From positions 90,929,087-90,993,086 of the forward strand of contig JARCOQ010000002.1 in NCBI GenBank assembly GCA_029207755.1: DNA of 64,000 nt. Reading direction: 5' to 3'. The translations under genes and the position numbers were made by a program. The notes under the pieces are model-generated. The model did not search any database. It saw nothing but the letters and a program-made list of their open reading frames with translations, and was not told the DNA's origin. Origin of the DNA: Chamaea fasciata (lineage: Eukaryota > Chordata > Aves > Passeriformes > Sylviidae). Of this stretch, positions 35,901 to 47,800 are shown in pieces. Within the stretch, counting starts at the first letter, position 1; every line of letters begins with the position of its first letter.

Positions 35901-37709
35901 CACAAACAGTTCCGTTTCATGCCCAGCCTCTTCCCAGGTCACTCCCCCACTCTGAAAGCATCATTCTGTTTGTACTTACAAAAGCATTTCAGTAGATTCC
36001 CTGGAAATAAATGGGTTTAGTGATAGTGAAATATTTTGCAGAAACACATTTTCTCAAGTTTAAAGGGATACCTGCATAAGAATGGTGACTTGCAAAGTGA
36101 TCTTCTGTGTCTGACATGAAGAGACTATGTTGCTGACACACACAGCAAGTGATAAGATGCTGTTTACACACTGTTCTCTGGACCTTCTGTTGGCATTGGT
36201 TTATTTTCACCTCTCTTCCCCCAGAGTGATAGTGAAATACAGCTTTAACTCATGGATAGACATATGCAGGATTGTTGTGTTTTACGTCATGGACCATGCA
36301 GAAATATTGATGTGGTTTTATCTGCTCGATCTTGAACCAGTTATTATAGCACTAGAGAACCCTGATATTAAGCTGCTCTTTGAGTTTTATCCAGGCATAA
36401 TGTGCTTTCAATTGAAAGGCTGGCACTGTGAAGAAGATGCAGAGGGTGTAATCACAGCCATTACAGAGAGCCATCAGTGGAGCCAAACCTACACTTTCCA
36501 CAGTCAGCAGTAGGCAGCTAGATGAAAAGGAACTATTAGAAACCAAACCCAGTGCCCTATGTGTAATAAACGGCCACAAGAAAGCCTCTTAGAGAACTGT
36601 TTCCACAAAAAGGCAAAATGCTGTTACACAGAAAAAGAAAAGAGTCGGTGCTGGTTTAGAAAGGTTAAATTTTCACGATAAACTGACAACATTGATATTG
36701 GAAAGCTGCCACCTTTACCATCACCACTTGTATCTTCAAATTCTGCCCTCCAGCCTTTGTAAAGGGGCAGAGTTTATCCAAAGGATGTCTTCATAATTCT
36801 CCCTTCTCTCTGCTTACCTCATTTTTTATTTTCTTTTTATTTTGGAGGTGGATTACCTTTAGGGTTATTTTTAGGTCATTTGTATTCAATGATTAAAGGA
36901 AGTCAGAGCACTCTAGGTCTTTCTCTATCTTCCCTGCCCACAGTGCTTTGGCAAAGTGCAGCTCCTCCCACCTTCTCAGCATGGGGAAACATCAGTGACT
37001 TCCTGAGCTGAGTCTCCACAGGGAAGAGAGGAGGTCAAGAGCAGTGTTAATAATCACCTGAGTAAAGAGGAGCAATAGCCAGTGGGGCCAAGAATCGTTT
37101 AAAGTCAGTGTTTCTGAGAGGTTTGTATTCATTCACATCCTTTACATGTGAACCAGCCTTTTCCAACAAACTGTGGAATCACAGAGCTGGGAAACATCTT
37201 GCCAGGCATTTAGCCCAAGATCTGTGTCAGGTGCACTTTTTTACTAAACACACTATTTAATGTGTTTTCTAAGTCTGTCTTCTTTGATGCTGGGGTCTCT
37301 GCAAGCTCTGTAGGGAGCAGAAATTATTATAGTCCTCCATGTAAAGAGATTTCTGCCAGTTTTAAGCAGTTAGTGGATGTAAACAAAACATATTCATAGT
37401 GGAGAAATCCTTGGAGAGGTGAACTTTCCCACTGGCTGGATCATAAGGATCTGATTCAGTATGAAGGTTTAGAGTGGAATAAAGAGAAGAAAAAGAACGA
37501 GATGAAAGGTGAAAAACTCTGCTTTTGAGATATTAGAGCAGCACTAACAAGGCAGGTACTGCCCTGCCCAAATGCCTTTTTGCTAACATAACATGTCATC
37601 CTCAGCCCATACATGACACCTTAAGGAGCTTGACATTTTCCCCCCCTCTTTTTTTAATCACTCCCATGTGGTTTTTTTGTTTGGTTTTTTTTGCTGTTGT
37701 TTTTTCTGG
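32947..37709. other. Non-coding stretch, nothing recognised
   Basis: The longest frame, 36127-36513 (plus, 128 codons), has no motif, no splice context and overlaps opposite-strand frames. A short CR1-like phrase at about 37172-37220 (GGAATCACAGAGCTGGGAAA) is too brief to call. The remainder is AT-rich unique-looking sequence. Confidence 0.4.
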
Positions 37710-37733
37710 TTTTTTTTTTTTTTTTTTTTTTTT
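37676..37733. repeat. T-rich tract ending in poly-T (24 bases)
   Basis: TTTGG and TTTTTGC units lead into an uninterrupted T run at 37710-37733. No element body is recognised. Confidence 0.9.
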
Positions 37734-40700
37734 GTATTATGACTCAGCACCAAGCGAGTATGCAGATGTGCAAAATGTATTTCAGGAGCTAACCTGAGTA
37801 TGATTAAATATGACTAAAGCTAGGATTCTTCAGTAGCCTCTGCTACATAACTTGTTCTCATGGAAATTCACTGGGATTTACTGGGATTTGGATGACTGCC
37901 TCCCTTAGGCTTTTTAAAAAATCCCAGCAGAACTATGAGTGAACACCAGAAAAGAGCACGCTTTGAATGCTAATGAAATTAATCTAATCTTCATTAAAGA
38001 ACTGAAAAAAAAAAGTGGCTTAGGGTTGATATTGCCCAAAGTATTGTAAACAGAACACATAGTTATTAAGGGGATTATGGTAAGCTCTTGTGAGAGGAGC
38101 AAATGCAGGAGTAGAAACTGGAGTCCTGGGCTGAAATAATGCCTGAGTTATTTCTAGAGATTTATGCACAATAGATTTTACAAATAACACCCCACATATC
38201 CAAAGGAGCTCGCCCCAAAGGAGTTTAACTCAATTTTTGCAATGAGTTCACTTCAGTAAGCTGAAGAACTCTTGAAGTTCTTCAAAACGTTTCATAATGC
38301 AACTCAGTAAAGTGATTTTTATGTAGTGGTGCTCCCAGTGCAGGCAGAAACATTACTTGACAGTGCTGTAACATTTGCTATAAAATTAAATGAAATTGTT
38401 GCTAATTTATCTCCTTAAAAATGGGGCTTCACTTGCTTTTTCAGGCTAAGAGTTTCAGAGAATTTTCATTTCCAGAAGTTTCTGTTTATTTATGCATTTT
38501 CAAAAGCAGTTTATCACCTCTCTTATGCAGAAGCCCTGCTGGCTCCTTAAATATGTGCATTTTCTCTCATCTGCAGCAGATGTTTTGTCTGGCAGGCAAT
38601 CTCAGGGTTGATGTTACAAAACCTTGCAATCCCTGTAGAAGGAGGTGGTGCTTCTCAGTTTTTTACAACAACTGGGTGGTTTGAAGGTTGACCTATGATG
38701 TGGGACACCAGCCAATTCCCTTTTCCACCAAATCCATTTTACCTCAGTGAGGTATGGCTGCTTTGCTTCCCTGCCTCTCCCATCCGGTTTGCTGAGGGTG
38801 CTTTTCTGTATGGAATGCCTTCTTGGCAGAACATAAGGAATAGGACTGAACATGGCTTTCTGATCCCAGGTGTGCAGCTTGCTCTTGAACAAACTAAATC
38901 CCAAGGTCCTGAGGTTTGCTTGTGCCTCTTATCCAATTCTGGGTGTAGGTAAAATATAAGACTGTGTAAGAACATGCAAGATCAGGGACTGGCAATCAAG
39001 ATTTCTGTCTCCTGTAATATCCCTTGTTCACTCCTACACTCCTTCTCAGTTAATCTTTTAATATTACTTGTACAAAGGAGCTGCTTCAATTGGGAAACTA
39101 GAGAGAATTCCTCCCACTCCCTACATTCTCTCCAGAGATACTTGTATTCCCGTGGTATGTCCTTTTTCCAGATTGGCCTTTGCCACATTTTGAGGTGCAT
39201 TCTCTAACCACCAGTTTTTCACCTTGTAATGGCAATGAAAGCATCTTTTGGCTCCACATTTTAAAGAATGAGAGTGATTCTTCCTCTGTTTTTCAGACCT
39301 ATTTTTCAGGTGAAAATAGGACAAGCACTGAGTGAGCTGGTAAAGGCAGCAGTTTCTGATCACGGTGCCTTGAAACTTGTACCTACTTGTTCTTATGGTG
39401 GGGGTGAAGAACATGGGAATAGAGCAGAAGCTTTCTAAATGTGGTGACAGGCAAGGGATGCTGCTGAAAGAGCACTGCTGGGAGATGTGGTCATAGTGGT
39501 GAGAGGGCAAGGCGTTTGTAGGTGATCCCAGCACAGCGAGCCAGACCGTCATCATGGGGCTCCATGTAACTTCAGGCGAAAGAGGAGGGGAAAGGACAGC
39601 AGATATGACCCAGGGGCTGATCTCAGGTGATTCTGCCCACATTGCTCTCCTATGGATTCAGCAAACACTAACTTAAAGATTCTGTTTTAAAACTGAGGTC
39701 AACTACCTCTCTTTTAGGCTAAGCCCATGTGAAAGTTGCATGGACTGGAGAACAAACAAATGGGTCCAGTGAACAGTCCATGCACTTACCAGTTTGGAGT
39801 CAAAATATGCAGCTGGCCACCACTGGAAAGGACTCCTCTGAGGGAGCTGTGTGTCAGAGAAAAATAGTGGGGAGGCCAAAGAATCACACACAAAATGTGA
39901 AAAGAGGACCCAAAGACAGCAAAGTGCAATATTTGTAGCAATACCCTAAGAAAACCCACTTGTGAGAGCAAGGACAAAAGTTCATGTGTGTTTTTAAAAA
40001 TAAGGACAACCCAGTGACTTGGAATAGCAAGAAAAGGCCTTACCTCTTGATACTTAGGGCTTCTTATGTTTACTTAAACAAGACTTTGTATTGCTTTTCT
40101 TTGTGGCTAGATCTGACCTTACCAAGGATATCTGTTTGCTTGATAATTAACATGGTGGCAACAGCCTGTGAAGGCATAATACTGGTCAAGGATTCAAGTG
40201 CAAAGAGGAGATTCAATTCTTTTATTTTTCAATTCAATTCACTTTTACTGGCAACTTGCTCTTGTGTATTGAAAAGTTCATTTTGCTTAGCACTTGGTGA
40301 ACTTTCCCTCTAATTACTGCATGTCATTAAGGTCATACTACCTCTTTATTCTAAGGAGAAATCACTAATGACTATCCAAGCTTCGCTTGCTACTCATGTC
40401 ACCAAGTCATTGCATACGATAATCTTTAGGTAATTTAATGCCTGAATTGACTTGGTTCTAAGCTTGGGCTTTTTTACTACTTAGGATTGGTCTATAACTC
40501 ATTTATGCCATGTGTAAGGAGCACTACGATATGATACATGTCTTTCTGTCCAAAAAACAAAAAGTAATCTGATCTTACTAAGTCTGATGATCTGTACGTC
40601 CACTATCCACTAGATGTGTTTGAATTTGATATTTAAATTATGCTTCACAGTCCCCTGCTCTCTTTGCTGTACACAATGGTAGACAGAGGAAGTTCAGCAG

Positions 40701-43065
40701 TACCAGGCAGGACAGATTGCAAGGAACAGTCACCCAACAGTGGTGATGATAAACAACCTTTTACAACAATTATCTAGTTAAAACACCATTAGCAATTAAT
40801 GGCATGCATCAGAGAACTTACTGAACTCATTTAAGACTAATTTACTGGCCATAAAAATATGGCATTAAGTATTTATGGATCATTAGCTTTTATTCCAGAA
40901 TGAAATATTGCTGTCTGAAACACTCAAAAACTGTTGGAAAAAAATCACTCATTAAAACCATATGAAATTAAATGAAATAATGACAGGAGGAAAGGGAATG
41001 GAAGCATGGTTTCTAAATGTTTCAGCAGTGGAAACTAACTTCTTGTGTCACTGAATGGATGAAGATTGCATTTTCAGACAAGATTGAAATCTACACAGTT
41101 CAAAAAATTGTAATGTGCAATAAATCCTTCCTTTTTTAATGAAGAAACATTATATCCTTGATCAAAATTCTTATCATGGTCTATTAATCACAGCCAATTG
41201 AGACACTGATACAGAGACTGTAGCAATGTTAAAATTAATTATTTCCTTCAAATTGGTAATACATAAATGCAAGTTTAGCAGCTGCTCCAACCTCTGATAT
41301 ATTATTTCAAATATGCCTTGAAGGCAACACAAGGCTATTAGAAATTAATTGTAACTACCTACAACTTCCACTTTACTGTTGCTCAATGAGACTAACTCAG
41401 AATGGAGCTTCACTTTCTTGAAATAGGAGAACTGTAAATGTCACATACTCTAAAATCTACAGAGAGCTTTTAAAATAAGATGAAATATTTGCATCACTCC
41501 GCACTGTTTCAATAGGAAACTTAGTTTCCTGAAAAACTGACTTCTGCGTTCTGCAACAATGAAAACAGTAGTTTCACAACATTTTCTAGTTTCTTCCAGA
41601 TCGAGAGTTTATGGCTTGAAATACACACTTGAATGGCCAACTCCCTTGTCATTCACACCAATTTCATTCTGTGACTTCTGTAATGTTTTGTAAGCTACCT
41701 CTGAAATACAGCACAAAGAAAGAATTTGGCTTTAACTAGATTGGGAAGTTTGTAAAGTAAGAAGGAGGGAATTTCGGCATGCCCCGTATTTAATCTGTCT
41801 AATATTTTCTATTATAAAGTTTTATCAGCTTTTCCACGGAAGTTCAGGTGTCCCTGTGATTTGCAGAAAGATTTTGGTTTTTGACAGGAAAAGAACCAAT
41901 TCACAGGATAAGCTAATGACAATGTTTAAAATTTAGTTGCATGCTTTCCAAATCAGAGTGCAAACTACAGTATGGAGGGGTTTTGGAAACTCAGCATCAC
42001 CTGTAGAAAGCAAAGACAGTACATCCTGGACTGTCTGTCTGTCAAGAGCTCAAGTAACTTCTAGGGTAAAGACAGGTTCTTCTGTAAAATTAAAAGTGTC
42101 ATGGCAGACACTGCCACAGCCTGAGAGGTGTCTGTCTCTCCTCAGTGACCCTTCAGGTAAGTGCCCTTAATATCCAGAGCAAAGTGGAATGGAGGGAAGG
42201 GGGAAAGGAGAAATGATGCAGTCTTCATGCAGCCACTGGGTGGGAAAGAACACAAAGGTCACTGTCGCAGAAGAAAAGCAGCACATAGCAATAAAATGAT
42301 CCAGTGCAACCCTGTACCTTTAAAATGTGTGCAATAAGTTAAGAAGAGTTCACGGAGTTGTAGTACCACTATGTTCTTTGAGCATCTGGATAAAGGACCT
42401 TATTTCACCTTAGAGAAGTAAGTCTCCATTACATGCATAACTGATGCTTCTAGGACAATATGCGTTTGTCAAGAAATCAGATTTGGCAGTGACTCCCTTC
42501 CTTTCCCAATACATCCCATCAGCTGGTTATGCAAGGCTGTAAAACCTTCAAAGCAAGCCAAACTGGGAGGGTTTTATGATATCTGCTCTGGATCTGAAAC
42601 CAGGATGGTACATTTGATAAAAAGATTATAAAAAGGACCATGTTTTATGGATTCCTTAATATTTGTTTTACCAATTCAGCACATACCATTTTCTCAGTCC
42701 TAAATTTGTCTGTGTTACTGCAGCATCTATCAGGACTAAATACAGCATTAATTAGGACACAATCCTGTTGTTATTTGGGCTTTTGTAAGAGCATGAGAAA
42801 AATTAAAAAGGGACGTAGATTACTTTTTTTTTAAATGAATACGGAGTATTTTCAGGCTTTCAGCTAATTTTCTAAACACCATGTGTTCTATTCTTGCATA
42901 CAGATTTAACAGGGCTTTATCTACTTTAAGCAAAAAAAAAAAAATTCCTCAGAGTTCACCTGCTAATCATTATGAAACCATTTTACAATCTGTAACATAA
43001 TTTTGACTTCATTCTAGGAATTCTCTGTCACTTAAAAAATGTCTCCAGGATATTTCAAACTTAAA
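37734..43065. other. Non-coding stretch with no gene recognised
   Basis: The minus frame at 39121-39642 (173 codons) is the longest in the second half of the window, but it has no domain, and frames on the other strand overlap it. The segment 40730-41000 is unique, AT-rich and motif-dense (TTAATGG, CATTAG, ATTTATGG) and might be a conserved element. Nothing else is recognised. Confidence 0.4.
40730..41000. promoter_or_regulatory. Low-confidence candidate conserved non-coding element
   Basis: AT-rich but non-repetitive sequence with several homeodomain-like cores (TAGCAATTAATGG, CATTAGC, GACTAATTTAC) and a TAAAAATA MEF2-like stretch near 40852. The pattern is also compatible with neutral AT-rich DNA. 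Confidence 0.18.
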
Positions 43066-43110
43066 ACCATAGAGAGGCTTAGGTTGGAAGGGACCTTAAA
43101 GATGGGACCT
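43066..43110 (-). mobile_element. CR1 LINE tail fragment
   Basis: The plus strand ACCATAGAGAGGCTTAGGTT followed by GGAAGGGACCTTAAAGATG is the reverse complement of the last 45 or so bases of CR1. The terminal octamer repeat is degraded. Confidence 0.75.
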
Positions 43111-43400
43111 ATTCAATGATTACATGCCTTGTCAGAGTGCAACTGTAATTTGCAATATAATGTTCCTCTAGTTTGGTGGTCTAACTATAGAAATCAATAC
43201 AGTTTTTCAAAATTCAAATTTTATTAGATTCTTCACAAAGTCATGCTTTGGAGGAGTGGTAAAAATTTTCACATAGAACAGGCTAGGACCATTTATGTAA
43301 AGCTTTGACCAAAATTCTGCTCCTACAGCTGTACTATAAAACCTATAGTAAACTGCTCAGATGTGAACAGATATGAAATAGAAATAATTGTCATAGGGCT

Positions 43401-43486
43401 CATGGAATCATAGAACGGCTTGGGTTGGAAGGGAACCTTGAAGATCATCTAATTCCAGCTCCCTGCTGTGGGAGATATCACCTACT
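43401..43486 (-). mobile_element. CR1 LINE tail fragment
   Basis: The plus strand ATGGAATCATAGAACGGCTT then GGGTTGGAAGGGAACCTTGA is the CR1 3' end in reverse complement, followed by ATCATCTAATTCCAGCTCCC and GGGAGATATCACC. It is a severely 5'-truncated copy about 290 bases from another CR1 tail of the same orientation at 43066-43110. Confidence 0.88.
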
Positions 43487-44327
43487 GTGTGAAGCAATTA
43501 TTTTATTTGACTAAAAAGTTCAAAATCCATCCTCTGTAACTCTCCTTTCAGATAGAGTGTGTAAGGAAAAAGACTCCGATAGTATCCTTTGGTTTTGGCA
43601 GGATCTGATCCTCTCTCTGTGAAGCTGTAAGATAACATAATTGTGTGATAGTGAAATTAGCTCAGTGTGAGAGGGTTAAAAAAAAAGATGAGGAAAAGAA
43701 TGGTGCATAAGAGATGGAGATGTAACAATTTTTCTTTGAGAAATTTAGAAGACCTGCTATCACCTCTTTAGGTTGTTACTCTGAAACCACAACTTCAATC
43801 TCCTTACTAGTTCACTGTGAGGATGTGTGTTATTAATAATAACATTCTCAGGTTATTATTAATCTAGTCTGAGATATAATTCTTACTGGGTGTGGCAGAA
43901 TATATGGCTTCTCGTTCTTCTGTAGCATTTGTCATAATTCTGTGAGACCTTTAGTAGGGGTGAAATAGGGATTAATTTAATATGTTTGTGTGCACACGTG
44001 TGTGCATCCATGGTTTACACTTTTGATTTGGGTTATAAAAAACTAGAGAGATAAGAACCACAGCAAATCATATTAAAATTTATCTTATTATTTGTTCGTC
44101 TCCTCTTTTTTTTCCTTTCTCTTTTTATATGCAAAATGAAGTTTTTGATAAGAAATTGAGGTTTATTTCCTGTTTATGAAATAATAATTTTCCTCTTTGC
44201 TGAAGAAATGTATTCTGGGGGTCATTTGGGTATTATTTCATTAACTCAAAGGCCAAAGACCTTCTAGTATATTAGTATAGAGTGTAATTATTACTAAATT
44301 AAAAGAAAGTACCCATGAGATTGTGGG

Positions 44328-44385
44328 CCAAATCCTCAGCTGGTTTAACTCAGCATTACTCCGCTGAAGCAATAGCAAGGTGATG
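44328..44385 (+). mobile_element. Remnant of an ancient amniote interspersed repeat
   Basis: GGGCCAAATCCTCAGCTGGT followed by TTAACTCAGCATTACTCCGC and TGAAGCAATAGC matches, from memory, one half of a palindromic repeat common in turtles, crocodilians and birds (GGCCAAATCCTCAGCTGG with CTCCATTGAAGTCAATGG). Only one half is visible. It leads into a stretch (44390-44830) that looks constrained. Confidence 0.4.
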
Positions 44386-44389
44386 TGCG

Positions 44390-44830
44390 TATTCACTGAG
44401 AAACAATCCAGCATTGATTATAAAGAGCCCTAAGAATGATTAGCTTAGTTATTGAGAAATAACTTCCAAGCAGTTAACTCCATCTACTTTAAATTATTTT
44501 AACTAATTTAGAGCACATAAATAAATTTAATTAATTTACCTATACAGCAGTAATAGAGACAAGGAGGCTTCTTCAGAGGGTGACTGAGAATGGTTATCCA
44601 TTTATAATAAATGGTTATCCATTTATACCAGGGCTGAAATTAGTTGATTATGTTCTCTGTCAGGAGATAATAATGTGATTGCATTCCCAAACAGATGCAT
44701 GACTTAGCACTTGCTCACTGATGCCAGAGAGCGAAGCCAGAAACAATTTCTATGAGCTGATGTCACACACCATATAATTGTAGCTAAAAATTATGCTGGA
44801 GCTTATCTTACCAGTCATTTGTCCCAGGGC
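44390..44830. promoter_or_regulatory. Low-confidence candidate conserved non-coding element
   Basis: Non-repetitive sequence with TTATTGAG, TTAATTTACC and GATTAGC motifs and a rare CpG (GAGAGCGAAGCC), bordering an ancient repeat remnant. An 18-base phrase beginning AATGGTTATCC is duplicated at 44589-44606 and 44610-44627. The call is by appearance only. Confidence 0.2.
44589..44627. repeat. Tandem duplication, 21-bp period
   Basis: AATGGTTATCCATTTATA occurs exactly twice, 21 bases apart. Confidence 0.95.
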
Positions 44831-47800
44831 TTTAAGAGGGGTTCTGAAAGTTACCATCAGCACAGAGTTCAGTGTGCTGCTTCCACATTTTTTCCTGGTA
44901 AAACTTGAAGATGTAGTGAAATGTTATTAATCAGAAGTCTGATTATGGAAATGCCCCTCAGAGTCACTTTTTTTGTCTTCCTTCACAGGGAGACAACAAA
45001 CATACCTGCTTGCAGATGTTAGTGAATTTTTTCCCCTAACAGCTCTTCATCCTTGTACCAAATGAAGTTTTGTAATGTTCTGAGTAATAATTTCTAAAGC
45101 TTCTCTTCTTCCTGCTAATATCTCTGCTAAAGCCATTCTGCTGTAAAGTTATCAAATTCTTGTTTTTCTTCCCTTGGTGGACATCATGAACTTATTCCCA
45201 TGCTCTCTATACATGCCTTCTACAGCACAGCTCAAGGCCTCTCAACAGTGTAGGCAATACTGAAAGTTGACAGCTTTCAAGGACAAAGGCTAAATTCAGA
45301 CTACGCTTGCAAGTTGTAGAAAACTGACATTGCTGCTCCTGTCCCAATCCTAGATCGTGACTCTTGCTTCTGGGATCTCCTCTTCCTCCCCAAAATGGCC
45401 ATAAGTGTACTCATCTGAGCCCTTTTCTTGGTGGCAGCAACAGTAGCTGGCAGCCTGGCTTTCTAGGACACTGTCGCAGCACTGGGAGTAGCCAACAACC
45501 ATTTAGCTGCCTCTGTTTACCCATCACAGAACTCTCTCTGCTTTTGCATGTTGAGGGATTGCTGTGTTTTTTCCTTAACTTGGTCTTTCATTCCTGTGTC
45601 TCTGTCTGCTGGCTTCCCCTTAAATTGTTATTTGTGTGAAGTGTGTTGAGCAGATGGGGCATTGAGGTGCAGTGGAAGCCTGACTGACTGGAAGTGGATC
45701 AGAATCAGCCTGTTGTTTCTTGTCATGTCATTCCTCTGAGTTTCATCCAGAATTAGATTTGCTTTAGTTTTTTGTTTGGTTTTTTTTTTCCTTCAGGAGT
45801 GTCACAACTTCTACTTATATTCACTCAACAAACTGCTGCAATAGGTCCCTTTCTGATGGATTGCCACCTCTCCAGGTTTTCATTTTATAATTGTATATCT
45901 GTTCTCTTTGGTGTAGTGCTCTTTCTCTTTGGTGTAGTGCTCTGCATTTGTCTTTATTGAATTTCAAGTTTGACATGTATCAAGATCAGTTACTTTTCTG
46001 ATACTGTCTTCCCTTATGTGCTTAATGTTATGCCATCACGAACCCCTTTAAGTGTATTCTATTCTGGCACCCGAGTAATTCATGAACACATAAAATCAGA
46101 CTGGATTTAGGAAAATTCAGTGCAGAATCTTGCTTGAATTATACCTACACTGATAATGTATTGGGGACTTTTTTGGTTTAAATGACTTTCAACTATTTTA
46201 TGGGAATTTTATTTAGCCTATATTTCTGCAATTTTTTACTGGAAAGATAATGCAAAAACAAACTCAAAAAATATATCAAAGTATAGATATATCACAGGTA
46301 TTACTATCCTTCTGAAAGGGGTGAGTAGCTTGATTTAATGCGATTTACTCCTGACAAAGCTTTGTCAGCCTTTCATATCCTAAAGATGTTTATACATTGA
46401 ATAGTTGATTCTTTGTCTAGTGTTGCTTCCGGATATTGAATGAGTCTGTGGTCTCCTATTCCCCCTTTTAAATGACAGATACTATGCTGACTTCTCTGCA
46501 GTATTTTGAATTCTTTCCTTCCCCTCCTGAAGTTGTCCAAGACAGTTCCAATGCCTCAGGGATTGCTTTGGGTGATTCTTTAGGTTCTCAGTAGCAAATT
46601 TCATTAGGAACGAATTTAAATACATTTGAAATAACTAAATGGTACTGAACCTACCCCTTCTCTGTTCTGGCCTTCATACTGCTCTCTTTTAAATGAATTA
46701 CAGTAACATTTGCTTTCAGTGAGTCTTTTTCATGAAGACTGAAGCAAAATGGGAAGATTCGGCTTTCTTTATGCCTGTTACTTGCTGTCCTCCCCCATTA
46801 AATGGGGAACCTATACTTTATCTCCCTCTGATTTCAAATGCATGTCCTTATTGGTATTAATTAATTTTGCACTTTAGCACTTCCTATTTTTATCCTCCGT
46901 GCTTACATTGCCTCATTATACATTTCCTATGGGTATAGATGAAGGTGTTTGATTTATTTTAGCAGAGTGCTTGAAAGAGCCCCTTCCTCTTCATTACCAC
47001 CCCACTGGAAGAGGTTACATGTTCCTAATTTTTCACTGGGTGGGTTAGTGTAAATCATTGCTACAATGAAACACAAAAGCTGTGCTGAAATACACATGAT
47101 TATATCTTGCTCTTCCTATTTGTCTTTTGGTTTTCAAAAGACACTGTATTTTCATCTTGTTCTTCTTCCTACTTCCTTTCACGCTGGTATTTCTGATGTT
47201 GTTCTTTTCATGTAACATTTTTTAATGGCTGCCAGATCTTTGGCAGTTCTGTTCTGAGAGTAGCTTATCCAGGAATGCTTACTTCAAGAAAGTTCCTTAA
47301 GTTTACAAAATACATTTATTTTGAAAAGCACGATTAGTTATAAAAAATATTAGATATAGATATTTAATATTTATAATATTTATAGATATTAACCCTGGAG
47401 TTAACAAAATAAATACATTTTTAAAAGAAGGCTAAAATATTTCTCCCAGAGGCCTGCAAAGCACACACCTTTCTGTGAATCAGAAGTTTGAAGACTTTTT
47501 CTACAATTAGAAAACTTTTCAGACACTTCACTCAGACTACCTTTGGTTCACATGCATAATTGCAATTTGACATGCATTCTAAATGAGCAGACATATAAAG
47601 TAGCAAAACTTGTCTTAGAACTAATGCATTTCATTCTTATATTAGTTTCTGCTTGTCCTCTATAAGCCCTAATTTGCATAGCAAAACTGAGTGGCAATGA
47701 AAGGTTTAAAGTAAGAAAGTGAGCTTTGTTGTTGCAGAGCTCTCAAGCTCGAGTGTGAAACATGGGTGGTCTCATTCCCTATTCTTAGCCTTTTCCTTTT

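Noticed and set aside
36127..36513. 128-codon plus-strand frame with a hydrophobic middle
   Set aside because: No recognisable family, no upstream promoter or splice acceptor, and an overlapping opposite-strand frame of similar quality.
37172..37220. CR1-like phrase GGAATCACAGAGCTGGGAAA
   Set aside because: Only about 20 bases resemble a CR1 tail and the continuation does not follow, so it may be chance.
39121..39642. 173-codon minus-strand frame
   Set aside because: No domain, signal or family motif is visible. Frames on the opposite strand overlap its 3' end, and no splice or promoter context supports it.
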